From Alentia gelatinosa (taxonomy: Eukaryota > Annelida > Polychaeta > Phyllodocida > Polynoidae): 64,000 nucleotides of DNA. The notes below the pieces were generated by a model. The model did not search any database, was not told the DNA's origin, and saw only the letters and a program-made list of their open reading frames with translations. This document shows positions 53,771 through 64,000 of the stretch, in pieces (within the stretch, counting starts at the first letter, position 1; each line of letters opens with the position of its first letter). Both the position numbers and the translations under genes were made by a program. The DNA lies in NCBI GenBank assembly GCA_950022655.1, contig OX465584.1, forward strand, positions 31,934,988-31,998,987. Direction: 5' to 3'.

Positions 53771-56674
53771 GACAGGCATGGTTACAAGAGAAAGTTGAAG
53801 ATTTCGCGGAAGGCTGAAGATATTGAGGTGATGCGAGCAACCAGGGAAGTGAGCGATGCGGGAGACTGCAGATAAGAAGTTGTTAGGATAGCATAAGAAC
53901 TTAGTAACATTTTAGATAGTTACTTACATACAGAAAGATATATAGATGAATATATTTCCTTAACGGTTAGTGGCTTACCACTATGAATTCAAGTTCTTGT
54001 ATCACATTTGCATATTCCACTACTACATTCTTAGGACACATTTACAACATTTGCTGAACATTGATCTTCCTTGGCATGACCATGACTATTTTCAATGTCA
54101 ATAGGCCTAATGTTTGTACAGTAGAATGATTTCTGTACAGGTGTCTGTATCATAGGACTATTACTGGGTATTTCAAAAATAATAAATGATTTATAAACAT
54201 CTATTACAAGGATGTATGAATTGTTATATTCTTTTACCCTTGACCTTTAATGCAACCTCCAAAAACCATATAAGCGGGATAACTGCGACCAGCATTGAAG
54301 ACTGTAATCCGGGTAAATCTACCTACTACGTCACTTCCGCATCACCAACCCTACTTCAGCCATACCCGCTCGGCCAGCCGCGCCCACAAACACGTTAGGG
54401 AATGTTCCTTATTTCCCTATCGACTTTCTTGACCGTGTTTATATTTGTCATCTTAGTGCTTGGTAGGATTTAGTATGATCCCAAAAGTCAATATCTTACT
54501 CTATAATGTGTTAAATCTTATTTTTATACATTCAAAATATTCAGAGCTCGCACGCAAAAATTACAAGTTAAAAATCACAAACCAGTGCCCCTTCCGGCCA
54601 ATATATCGGATTTTGGGACTGTTTTTTCTGAATCTTTTTAGGGTCTCTAATTTCGTATTTACGCTGTATTTGAAATTAACCCTATACCGGTAACAAAAAG
54701 GTATACTCAGGTGAGTGAGCATGATATTCCTAGATGTTTACCAAGATTATATATATAATCAAAATGCGCATTTGAATACTAACTTGCCCCATTTCTTTGG
54801 GCATTGATTTGAGGCGACAGCGTTTTTCTATCTACATGCACCAGAACACCACGTCAACCTGACAGGTAGTCGTCATCGTGGATTGATATTCACACGACTT
54901 CGGTTGGACTTACTGTTAGGAATGGGACTGGCGAATTAAGGGTCGTCAAATACGTATTGCCTGGCACCTTCTCTAAGATTTTAGTTCGGGATAAGACCCT
55001 GGATTTGTCGATGGTGTTATAAATACTCGCAAAGTGCAGAGCCACCACCGAGCACCAGGCATGGCTTAACACAAAGGCTAGCTATTGATGGCGACACCTA
55101 GTGTTCAAGTTGGTATTCAGTAACGCCTCTCACGTTACCTGGTGATTATCATCTGAACTATAGTTTCAATAGAGAATTCTTTGGTTGTATATCACGAAAG
55201 ACACATTGAGATTGACATAGTTTTACTAAGATATCGATCACACACGTGCATGATAATGGTATGTACATAGATGGAGTTTAGAAACGACTGTATCTTCCAA
55301 CATAATTTCTTTCATGGTAAAACGTTCGCGTTCTGGTAGTGGGTTTAACCATGCAGATTGGCAGCACCTGTTTAGATATAGGTAAAATATTCACCCCTTA
55401 TCTCCAGTGAGGGGTAAACAGCTGTCCAATGTAAAACCATGTGATGATATAGAGCTGGTGCCTTGAGCATGGTTATGTGCAGCTTGGGTACCGGTAAGAA
55501 AGAATTCAACATGGCTGGACTTGAAAAGAAGGAAACTCCACTCCTACCTCAAAATACACAATTATGAAATGATTTGGCACTGTCTATATGTGGCGCAGAA
55601 GTTATTGGGTATATGGGTCATTCTACTATAAAATGTCATTCTACATCGGGTAGGGGCCAAAACACAAAACCATGGAAATCTCTTAAAAACTACTTGGATA
55701 TAAAAGGATGTGATGTTGGCTATATGAAAAGTTCGATTCTACTGGGTTCTGCCAAGTGAGTAAGTTTTTGTAGGCTTAGGAATTTCACACGTTAAGTCCA
55801 ACATATAATAAAAATAAAAACATTATTGACAATATTTATTTTATTTCCATACTAATAAGAACCTGTGTTTGAATATTAGGGTATCTGTACCCTTTCTCAA
55901 AATCACTGATCCGGCCTAAAGGAACCTGTTTTCCATATCTGCAAGATCTTATTGGTATATACTGTATTATCAGGTACAATGAATGAAGATTTTACCTAAT
56001 ACACTGAAGTATGACTCATTTGAAAAGGTATTTATAAATCTGCTGAACGTTACTATTTCATTACTGGGCATGGTCTATCTTCTTCCTCTTTGCAATTTAC
56101 ACTATCTATTTTAATTCCAGACTAAAACACGTGTGTATTAAGACTATAGATTATGTATTTTATCATGAAATAATTCTCATTCGAAAGCTGTTTTACAAGA
56201 AATAGCAAAAGTTAACCTACGTTTGTCAAAAATCTTATTTTCACATATTTACAATTAAACACTGGATCCTATCTGTTATATAAACCACAAGTTCTAATTC
56301 ACAAGCATACATTCCTAGAGAGACAGCCTCATAAATTTGAAATTCTGACCAGAATTTTGCAAAGGAACGTTCAACATTGATATTCTGTCTTCAACCATAA
56401 GGTTGCAAGCCAAAGTCAGTATTCCTAATTGATAAAATTGTTCCAGGCAGAAAGAAGATGAAATATATGCATTACAATTCCAAAGATATTATTGTTTCAT
56501 GTTTGCAAAGATACAATAATTTCAATGTCGGACATTATGCCTACATTACTTCAACTTTAGGAAGTAGTTAATATGTTGATAAACAGCATGAAACCTATTA
56601 TATATGACTATTTTGCTTTGGCAACTTTCTAAACCAATGTTTCAAAGTTAACCAAAGTTAACCAAAGATGAATC
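53771..56674. other. AT-rich spacer
   Basis: Only short open frames, with no domain, RNA or clear repeat. Confidence 0.45.
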
Positions 56675-57050
56675 ATCTATTCTAGAAAAGGGACTGAACG
56701 TTTGTCCAGTTCCCCATAATGAGTGTGAAGGTGATATGAAGATAGAATTAGATCAATTCCATCAGAAATTACGTTCTCGACAATTCTTCTTAAAGAGCCA
56801 GCCCAGTACAGGCACTGACTTCTCCAAACTAAAACAGGCTAGTAGTACATATGAGGACAAAGACCTCATACAGAAACAAAAGGGTAAATCCAACTGGAAG
56901 CCTCCGCTGGGCTCCCAGAATCTAGAGGGATTTATTTCCTTGAATGAGATAAACCTCTCACAGAAACCAAAGAAAAGTTTCCACCGGAGCCAAATATCTC
57001 GCAGGGTGAGAAAACCGCACTGTGCGGTCTCTCGAAGAACAATGACATAG
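56675..57050 (+). pseudogene. Penelope-like protein, N-terminal region
   Basis: A frame starting before 56,736 reads MKIELDQFHQKLRSRQFF and continues through KSNWKPPLGSQNLEGFI to SQISRRV. Elements of this class carry a conserved N-terminal region (...KGLNFCP...F.R.LRL..FF) before the RT. The frame is lost at about 57,045, where NNDIVVKPADKGG continues one frame over. Confidence 0.75.
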
Positions 57051-57052
57051 TT

Positions 57053-57720
57053 GTGAAACCAGCAGATAAAGGTGGGGCTATGGTAATCATGGATACCGTA
57101 GACTATATCAAGAAAGCCCATCAACAGTTGAGCGATCGTAACACCTACGAGACACTCCAGAATGATCAAACGAAGGCAATCTACGAGAAAGTAGAGGCCA
57201 AACTAGAGGAGATGGAAGGGAAGGGGGAGATAAGCAATAAGATGACTGGGGCTCTGCGCACTCCAGCCCCGAGAGTACCTAGCATCTACTTTCTGCCAAA
57301 AATCCACAAAGAAGAGAAACGGCCACCGGGCAGACCGGTAGTCTCAGCCAATGGCTGTGCGATGGAAAAAACCTTGGCCTTCATGGACTCCTTCCTCAAA
57401 CTGTTGGTTCCAAAAATTAAATCCTATATTAAGGACACTAACGACTTTGTGTCTAGAATAGAGGATCTAAGGAAATGGGGAAAGGATGTGATAGTCGGAA
57501 CTCTTGACATGAGTTCCCTATACACAAACATCCCAAACCAGGAGGGTATAATGATGGTGCGGGACAAGTTCGAGGAAACCAGACCTGGTAATATGAAACC
57601 ATCCAACAAGTCGATACTTGACCTATTGGAAATAGTGTTAAAGAACAACAATGTGGTCTTTAATGGAGAACACTACATCCAGGTCAGAAGCACCGCAATG
57701 GGGACCAGGTTGGCCCCTCA
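57053..57720 (+). pseudogene. Penelope-like RT, motifs up to B
   Basis: Over 220 codons are continuous: KPADKGGAMVIMDTVDYI, FLPKIHKEEKRPPGRPVVSA, IKDTNDFVSRIEDLRK, GTLDMSSLYTNIPNQEGI (motif A, catalytic Asp about 57,508) and RSTAMGTRLAP (motif B). Loss of one base at about 57,718 breaks the frame before the expected NLFMER. In the family consensus motif B usually reads GTAMGT; here it is STAMGT. Confidence 0.9.
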
Positions 57721-57723
57721 TAC

Positions 57724-58140
57724 GTGAACCTCTTCATGGAAAGAGTGGAGACTGAAATCCTGCAGGATTACAGACTACAACCCAGCGTATGGTGGCGTTA
57801 TATAGATGACATCTTCTTCATCTGGGAACACGGTGAAGACGAACTGTCCAGATGGATTGAGTACTTGAATACAAGTCATCACTCGATCAAGTTCACAGAG
57901 GAGCACTCCACGAACGAAGTCTGCTTCCTAGACACAAAGGTGAAACTATACACCGACCTCTACACTAAACCGACAGATGCCAACATGTATCTGAGATATG
58001 ATTCTGCGCATCGAAAAAAAGCCTCCCATACTCCCAACTACTTCGCATCAAGAGAATCTGCAGAAATAGCGATGACTACGAAAAACACGCCTCGGAAAAA
58101 ATGTCAGAATTCTGAGACAAGGGCTACCCTTCAGAGATCT
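57724..58140 (+). pseudogene. Penelope-like RT, motif C and thumb
   Basis: The segment contains NLFMERVETEILQ, WWRYIDDIFFIWEHGEDEL (YIDD motif C at 57,799-57,810), SIKFTEEHSTNEVCFLDTKV and DLYTKPTDANMYLRYDSAH. The frame is lost after SAH in an A-rich run (about 58,013), with the next family segments readable in other frames. The catalytic Asp pair is intact. Confidence 0.9.
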
Positions 58141-58440
58141 TGAGGGAATGCAAAGAAAGAGTAGACTCACAGGACAGAGTAGACCTACTAAAACCAGGGA
58201 AAACCCAAGAGGGAGGTGGCGAGGAGAAAACCTTATTGATCACCACCTATCGCCCAGGGTCCAATAGAATCGGAAAGATTGTCACACAGAACTGGGACCT
58301 CCTAGGCAGGCCTGTGACCACAAAACCGATATACAGGAGTAGACTGATCAAGGCTTCAGGAGACCAAAAAATCTGAGAGATCATTTGGTCAGGGTCAAAA
58401 TCACCTACAACCCCAACAAAAAGGACATGGGGCCGATCAA
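58140..58440 (+). pseudogene. Penelope-like linker between RT and nuclease
   Basis: A 78-codon frame reads RECKERVDSQD, then LLITTYRPGSNRIGKIVTQN and WDLLGRPVTTKPIYRSRLIK. It matches the linker of copy 1 (ACKERVDNQN, LVTKYNPINNAVNNIVQNNW, DILACSITTKDL). The frame is broken again near 58,375. Confidence 0.75.
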
Positions 58441-58442
58441 AA

Positions 58443-58854
58443 ATGCAGCCGAAAAAAAATGCATGCCAAAAACCAAATTGCAGATATTGCAAGTTGATAA
58501 ACAACGAGGGTAAACTAACCTCAAAGACCACCAGCACAACCCACGTGACAAAAAACAATGTGACATGCAATAGCTCGAACGTGATCTATTGCATACAGTG
58601 CAAGAAATGCCACATACAGTATGGGGCAGACAAAGCGAAAACTGAAAGAGAGAATGTATGCACACCTCCACAACATCGAGAAAGGCACATCACAAAATGA
58701 CGTACCTACACATTTCAACGGATGCGGCCATGGGGGCACATTTTTCGTGCTGGACTTTATATTCAGCCACCCAAAAGGCAAGCGAGCAAAGATCCTAAGG
58801 AACAAAATCGAGTTCAACTGGATCCATCGCTTGAAAAGTCACCTTGGGGACTGA
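58443..58854 (+). pseudogene. GIY-YIG endonuclease of the Penelope-like element, one frameshift
   Basis: The Cys motif CQKPNCRYCK (about 58,465-58,495) precedes SSNVIYCIQCKKCHIQY, the first part of GIY-YIG. At about 58,620 two to three bases are missing. The domain resumes in another frame with GQTKRKLKERMYAHLHNIEK, THFNGCGHGGTFF and ILRNKIEFNWIHRLKSHLGD. The catalytic Arg of the QTKR..L.ER helix and the Glu of NKIEFNWI are present. Compared with copy 1, where QYVGQTKR is intact, the break is specific to this copy. The nuclease nicks target DNA for priming. This one is inactive. Confidence 0.88.
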
Positions 58855-59162
58855 ACACTATGGACAATTGTTATGGATAGATGAGTAACCTTATGCCTCG
58901 TAAAATCCCACCACGCTCGGCCGCACCGAACAAAAGTTAAACAGTTACTCTGCCCTATCCGAAACCTACCTGATTTTCCGATTCCAAAGAATGAAAGTGT
59001 AAAAATCAGTGGTGAAGGAAAGAGTTAAAAAAAGTCAGAGAAAAATAATCTGTTGAATAGTTTTCAATCCTGGAAATGGTGGCTTAAAAGTTAATCCTTC
59101 CATCAAGTATACACGGGCTAAATGTACATGGATGGTGAACTATATGTGGTCACTATCACTAC

Positions 59163-59405
59163 CAAGCTCGGTGGCCAAATGGTAGGGGTGTTCGCCTAGA
59201 GCATGGGAGGTCGTGGGTCCAAACCCCAGTCGGGTCATAGCAAAGACTTACACAAAAATAGTACCCACTGCCCATTCGGCTTAACACCCGCCTTAAGAAT
59301 GAGGAGTAGGGGTCTAGGGCCCCAGTGGAAGAACGGGCATATAGCCGAATTCGGTGATTGTGTAACACAATATCCCCTTAAAAATTGCCAAATCAAAAAA
59401 CTGTA
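59163..59405 (+). mobile_element. tRNA-derived SINE, copy 2 (plus strand)
   Basis: The head is tRNA-like, with A box TGGCCAAATGG (59,172-59,182) and B box GGGTCCAAACC (about 59,215-59,225), spaced as in a tRNA promoter. The body carries the blocks GTACCCACTGCCCATTCGGC, GAGTAGGGGTCTAGGGCC and GTGTAACACAATATCCCC, as in the minus-strand copy at 4,680-4,904. This copy keeps the better Pol III promoter boxes. A short A-rich end (AATCAAAAAA) may be the tail. Confidence 0.85.
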
Positions 59406-59750
59406 TGTGGGCAGAAATTATGTCACCGTATGTGGGTCAGTCACCATACATGGGCATTATATTCTGAATATTATTATTCAACTCTAATTTGCTCAATATG
59501 ATTAGAGAATTGACCATATATAACATGCCGTTATCATTTGGAACAATTCCTCTTGCACTTAGCAGTGACGTTTTCCAATCGTGGCTGTAAAAAGTAGACG
59601 TTTAATTGTGGTCAAACTAATCTATATATATGTAATTTCTATGTATAAATTAATCTATAGCTGTCAGCTTAAAACAAGCTGTCAAAAGCATGGAGGAATA
59701 CATTCCAGACATTTAAAGCTAAAGAAATTATTCATGCAAAACTAAATTTT
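59406..59750. other. AT-rich spacer
   Basis: Nothing recognised. Confidence 0.45.
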
Positions 59751-59751
59751 C

Positions 59752-59862
59752 TATGCTCTTCCAGGCTCTCTGTGAGAATTCCAGGCTTTTCCAGTCCTGG
59801 AAAACCAAAAAGCATAATTCCGGGCTTTTCTAGGATTTCCAGGCTCTTTCCGAACCCCGGCA
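59752..59862. repeat. degenerate TTCCAGGCTTTTCCAG tandem repeat
   Basis: Five or so diverged units of TTCCAGGCT(T/C)T(T/C). On the minus strand this makes a repetitive GLEKPGI-type peptide, which I take to be a minisatellite and not a protein repeat. Confidence 0.7.
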
Positions 59863-62006
59863 ACCCCCCTCCCTCCAACCCAGAATAAAATTGTTGGATG
59901 TTATGAATATTTTGGACGTTATGCAAGGAAAACTTTATCTTGGTTTAGAGATGTCAAAAGTATATTAAAAACAACTGCCAACTACCATAGGAGCAGCTAT
60001 TATATAGCTATCAAATGCATAGTAAAAATACTAGTTTAATTATTTATATCCCTAGCCCATACTAATTCGATTTTGTCCACCCCTTTACAATTTAGGCTTG
60101 CTACGATATTATATCGATATACTTTATCCTTATCCTATATGTATATTATTATTGAGCTCGGAGAGATATATCAAATCTTAATCATTTCATAATGTTATTA
60201 AAATAGAATATACTGAAAATTGCCTAAGTGTGTCATTCCTACAATTACATTTTCTGTCATACCAATTATCAAACATATGAAAACAACTCAAAGTATTTTT
60301 TAAGGTCTACGTGTGTATTATTGATGTAACGAACGAACAAGTGAGTGATTGCGCCTATAGAGCATTGTCTCCTATGAATATATAATCTGAAGACCTGAAG
60401 ACCAGCAGATACCTGGTAAATATTTTCTGTCAATAAACACTTCATGGTTAAAAGAAACTATATCCAGTAATAGATTAGCTATTATTGAACAGTGCAATAC
60501 ATCATTGACCATCACTTAACTTGTTTGCGAAACGTCAATTTAAGCATAGCAGTTATAATGTATGGTATAAATTTCTAAAATGATAACTCCCCCCCCCCCC
60601 GAAACTTACCCGTGACCTTTCCTGTTTCAAATATAAGAGATTAGTTAATAGGCATTGTCATATTCTAAATAAATGTAGTTTTAATAAATGTTAATACTTC
60701 ATCCTTTAATGCTACTGTACTATTCTGGGTACTATTGAGAAAGGTGTTGATGACTTAAAAAGGACGCCCATCTGATACAGAGATTTTCTCCAGCTCTGGT
60801 TATAAAGGATGTGGGTTGCTGCAGAGTTGATCCTCCTCTTCTGACCCTCTCACATGTATTAGAAGATGAAGAAAGTCCCATCAAAGGGTTCCCTGTACTT
60901 TTGACACGCTTCATGTTAGACCTATCTTGTTCACTCTCCTCTGATGCTGCTAACCCTGGGAGGAAAAATACAGCGCTCGGTGTCTTTCATTCTCTTGTGT
61001 CTTTTCTATAAGATGAATCCCCTTAGGGTTATTATAGATGGTGAAACGGTGATAGCTGTCAGAATTTGGTGGTTTGAGGGCAAGCCTGTTGCACGTTTCC
61101 GTTGAAGGTCAAATCAGATGATTCCTGTCTCAGAGAACAGAAACACAGGACGGTCAAAGAGACCCGTAGATATCCAATTAATATATCATCAATACATGTC
61201 ATGTTATATCTTAATGTCGTATGCATCAACTGATTATCAAAAGACAGACAATATCTGTAAATTAAATAGAAGGTGTACTTCAACCTTTTTGTAGAAACGT
61301 AATAATAGTGATTACTTAAGTTGGAATGACCATAAGACACGCTAATATATTGTGCCTGTATATTGTGATTGTGATTGTATATTTTATTTTGTCTTGGTAT
61401 GTCAACGTCTTTACTTCTGATTTGGAACCGTCCATAGTACTAATGTACCTTCTTTCACTTGTTGTATCTTGTATACCATACCAGAAGGGAATACATCCCC
61501 ACATGAAATCTGAACAGCCATACGAACGACTGAAATGTTAACATTGCACTAGAACCTGAAGATTGGCTACATTGAATATTAACCCATATTCAATTCTCTC
61601 TGTAAAAGATGAGAAGATCGACTTTTAAGTGTATACTCCAGTGTAACCTGTTGCTAATAAATTAATGTTGCTAATAAATTAATCATAAACGACATGATTT
61701 TGCCGTCAGTGTACTATTATCGTCCAAACTGTCATGAAATCGCTGGTACATCTTCGGGCTACCTGGACTCACAATGGTCGTGACTAAAAAACAGGGCCCT
61801 GTCATCTTTGATGGATTAATAGTAATTCTCATATGTTTCATTAAATTCTTTGTTCATGATGTTTATGTGGGGCAGGTTGACTAGTGTCTATACAATCAAA
61901 CATCAGACAACGGCTATAAGGGTTTGTGGGGTGTCATTGTGGTTTAAGAGGTTTTTAACCATATAGCATAACCACAGACACCAGTCCAGACACTTAAATA
62001 AAGCAG
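59863..62006. other. AT-rich spacer
   Basis: Contains a C11 tract (about 60,590-60,600) and a perfect 17-bp tandem duplication of GTTGCTAATAAATTAAT (61,650-61,683). No gene was recognised. Confidence 0.45.
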
Positions 62007-62124
62007 CTGATCCACCAAGCCAGCGCTAGGGCCAGCCAATGGCATTATGGTGAAATTATGGTCATCAGCGACAGTTGCCGGCCCAAATTGCGTGTCTGTG
62101 GTGATGATCTCCTTGGTGGATCAG
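62007..62124. mobile_element. 118-bp MITE-like element with 13-bp perfect TIRs
   Basis: It begins CTGATCCACCAAG and ends CTTGGTGGATCAG. The interior carries CCAGCGCTAGGGCCAGCC and GCGACAGTTGCCGGCCCAA. A related stretch at 62,264-62,370 shares CCACCAAGCCAGTGCTAG and GGCGACAGTTGCCGGCCCAA, so the unit is repeated. No target duplication is evident. Confidence 0.6.
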
Positions 62125-62263
62125 TGAATAACGGCCACATAAGCTAACAAAGCCGGCCCTGCCAATAGCTTGCCCATCATAGAACATGATTGCCTGACCT
62201 GAGAGTGAAAATTCATGGACAAGGTGTGGATTGAACCACACTGGTCAACCTCTTAAGCAGGTA

Positions 62264-62372
62264 TTCCACCAAGCCAGTGCTAGCCCTAGCCGAGTGCCTT
62301 GTGGTCACCTGTTGGTCGTCGGCGACAGTTGCCGGCCCAACTCTAACACCAGCGGTGATGATTTTCTCCTTC
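62264..62372. repeat. second, diverged copy of the 118-bp unit
   Basis: It shares the CCACCAAGCCAG left part and the GACAGTTGCCGGCCCAA core with 62,007-62,124, then GCGGTGATGATTTTCTCCTT. The right inverted end has decayed. GCCAGC-rich sequence continues to about 62,640. Confidence 0.5.
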
Positions 62373-63334
62373 ACAGCTGGTCTCACCAACTTCCAGTCCA
62401 TAGTCATGTCTCCAAAACCCTGTTGCCAACAAGTGTTGGCTGGCCTGTTGGTTGTCACGGACCGCCAGCTGGGGCCAATACACCATTTTGAGGCTGATCC
62501 AGCAAAATGTACTGAGAAGGTCGGCCTGCTGAACATGAAATTGTGATATGCCTCCAGCAAACCATTGCTGGCAATGGCTGGCCCAAAACTCTTTCAATTG
62601 ATTTTTAGCAGTGGAAGGCCAGCTGGCCAATCATGCCATGAGGTTTCCTGGGATCTGTGTTGACCACTCACCCGCATATATACAGCACCAGGCACTGTTA
62701 ACATGAAGGGGCTGCACCCATGACCACTAACCCATGAGCAGAATTCTAGCTACAGAGTGTGCCATACACATTCATGATATCTACACTTATCTTTAATTAC
62801 CTTCATTGTTCAGCTAACTGCAGTATTCTGTGCAAAATTGCCATGCATTCATCATTCCCGTACCAATCCCAATGTGGCGACACACTGCTCCACTCAATCA
62901 CTGGGTTGTGCACAGCATGAGCAGCATAGTGTATGGAGACGGGTTCGGTGTACTCTCTATTGGATGAACAGGGACCTCGGATTGCACGTTAGTGCAGCCA
63001 ACGTCCACCAGACTCCAACAGCAAACCTGCTGCATGTTCATTGCCTCGCCGGCACCAGCCGGCTGTAGTGCTTGGGGGATCCAATCGCTAGCTGCTCACT
63101 GAGCGCCGTGTGTACATCTTATGGTCATCAGCAAGCTAGAAATAGAGGATTTGCTGGGAGAATTTGGAGAATTAGGGGTGGCCAGTTGGCCAGCACAACT
63201 GAACAGCGTTGGCTGGAGGGTAGAAACTGGTCTGCGGAGTGCCTGTTTTGTGGATCAGCTGCTTTAATGAGAAAATAGCAGAGGACAAAGGACAGCTAGG
63301 CAAGGTTGAGCCACCGATTAGTAGACTGACTTGT
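62373..63334. other. GC-moderate spacer
   Basis: Open frames on both strands overlap, without domains. TGGCCAGC/GCTGGCC words recur irregularly. No gene was recognised. Confidence 0.4.
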
Positions 63335-63540
63335 CTAGGACTAATACCCACCAACCCCTCTCCTCGATATCCGCCAGTTGAGCGAAGGGTTACGTAATTT
63401 GCCTGCGACAAGTTCACCGACTCCTATACGATTTGCAAGCTAATCGTTCAACCCTTTATTTGTAGATGGGCATTGGGCTTTAAGCCGGATGCCCATCTAC
63501 CGATTTAGGGTTGAACGATTAGGAGAGGGTATTAGTCCTA
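63335..63540. mobile_element. ~206-bp hairpin MITE
   Basis: The outer arms are CTAGGACTAATACCC at the left and GGGTATTAGTCCTA at the right, followed inward by CCCTCTCCT/AGGAGAGGG. A strong inner hairpin pairs 63,440-63,473 with 63,489-63,522 (TAATCGTTCAACCC...GATGGGCAT against ATGCCCATC...GGGTTGAACGATTA), closing on a TGGGCTTTAAGCCGG loop that is itself palindromic. It is non-coding, and no transposon superfamily can be named. Confidence 0.7.
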
Positions 63541-63822
63541 AGGAAATCAATCTTCACCTACCGACAGAGATATGATTATGCACCCCGCCGTCTGAGTTAG
63601 GATTTGGGAACAGTACCTTCAAGCGTTGGTCTTTGAGTCTACACCAAACGACTGAAATACGATTTCTGACCGACAGAGGGCCACTGATAAAAGAACCTTC
63701 CAGTTCCTTGGGTGAAAATAGAGGTTTATGTATGTGAGACTACGAAACGACACATTAAATGGTTGTATTATTTATAAAAATTAGTTTAAAAAATGAATAG
63801 AATGGATAGGGATATTGAATCA
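63541..63822. other. AT-rich spacer
   Basis: Nothing recognised. Confidence 0.45.
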
Positions 63823-64000
63823 TATTACCCCTCGCCATACTGCCCCTCACCATATTGACTCTCATCTTACTTTCCCTCAAAGAAACTGTCCCTCAACCAT
63901 ACTGCTCCTCCACAATACTGCCCCTGAAAAAAATTGCATCAAACCATACTGCCCCTCACTATACTGTCCCGAAGCTATACTGCCCCATAACCATACTGCC
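63823..64000 (+). repeat. 15-bp tandem repeat (CCATACTGCCCCTCA)n running off the window
   Basis: About eleven diverged copies of CCATACTGCCCCTCA. Some have lost bases or carry AAA insertions. The array is cut by the window edge. Confidence 0.85.

Larger units (their letters stand above)
56675..58870 (+). mobile_element. Penelope-like retroelement, copy 2 (RT plus GIY-YIG), nearly complete but frameshifted
   Basis: It has the same architecture and orientation as copy 1, about 6 kb downstream, without the MITE. The N-terminus begins near 56,680 with a segment reading LEKGLNVCPVPHNE and LRSRQFF, typical of the start of these proteins. The C-terminus is reached near 58,853 with HLGD and a following LNT. 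The frame breaks are few (near 57,045, 57,718, 57,985-58,140, 58,375 and 58,620), so this is a relatively young loss of function. No long terminal repeats or 5' truncation point could be defined. Confidence 0.9.

Overview
This window looks like nuclear DNA from an invertebrate animal. It is AT-rich, with microsatellites, long G and C tracts, no densely packed bacterial-style genes, and decayed copies of animal transposon families: Penelope-like, DIRS-like, a tRNA-derived SINE, and pogo, piggyBac and PIF/Harbinger-like MITEs. A lophotrochozoan such as a mollusc is my guess from this mixture, not a demonstrated assignment. No complete host gene, tRNA or rRNA gene is recognisable.

Layout. 0-11 kb: AT-rich intergenic or intronic DNA with an 8-bp-TSD DNA transposon relic (about 385-1045), a CpG-rich island (1.7-2.9 kb), a SINE (4.68-4.90 kb, minus), a pogo-type MITE (6.65-6.85 kb) and a possible minus-strand exon with a filamin-like pattern (10.1-10.3 kb). 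11-22 kb: a TIR element with a pogo MITE nested inside it (11.4-11.8 kb), hairpin MITEs, a near-intact 8-bp-TSD element (20.2-20.8 kb) and a larger pogo-type element with an internal GTCCGC array (20.9-21.4 kb). 25-31 kb: a GC-rich tract with a plausible first coding exon (25,311-25,370, +), a pair of MEF2-type sites, a 39/41-bp minisatellite and a plausible internal exon (30,150-30,275, +). These two exons are phase-compatible and may belong to one unidentified gene. 39-43 kb: a 376-bp tandem duplication with strong hairpins, TA microsatellites, a 20-bp GC-rich minisatellite, a 746-bp element with identical 31-bp terminal inverted repeats, and a further exon-like segment (42.8-43.0 kb).

43.8-47.95 kb is the structural highlight. 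A minus-strand DIRS-like tyrosine-recombinase retroelement is split in its reverse transcriptase by a 2.08-kb TIR element with a TAA target duplication. That TIR element is itself filled by a 1.45-kb foldback built from variants of CGACAAGGCTACGACAAG. The element at 11.4 kb belongs to the same TIR family and carries a different passenger. 50-59 kb holds two plus-strand Penelope-like retroelements, each an RT followed by a GIY-YIG endonuclease. Both are broken by frameshifts, and the first is interrupted by a TTAA-flanked piggyBac-type MITE. A MADF-like coding exon on the minus strand (52.9-53.2 kb) lies between them. 59-64 kb: a second SINE copy in the opposite orientation to the first, short hairpin MITEs and a 15-bp tandem repeat running off the right edge.

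Nothing here forms an operon or pathway. The coherent story is successive, datable transposon nesting, with a few candidate host exons in GC-richer islands. All alignments were made by eye.
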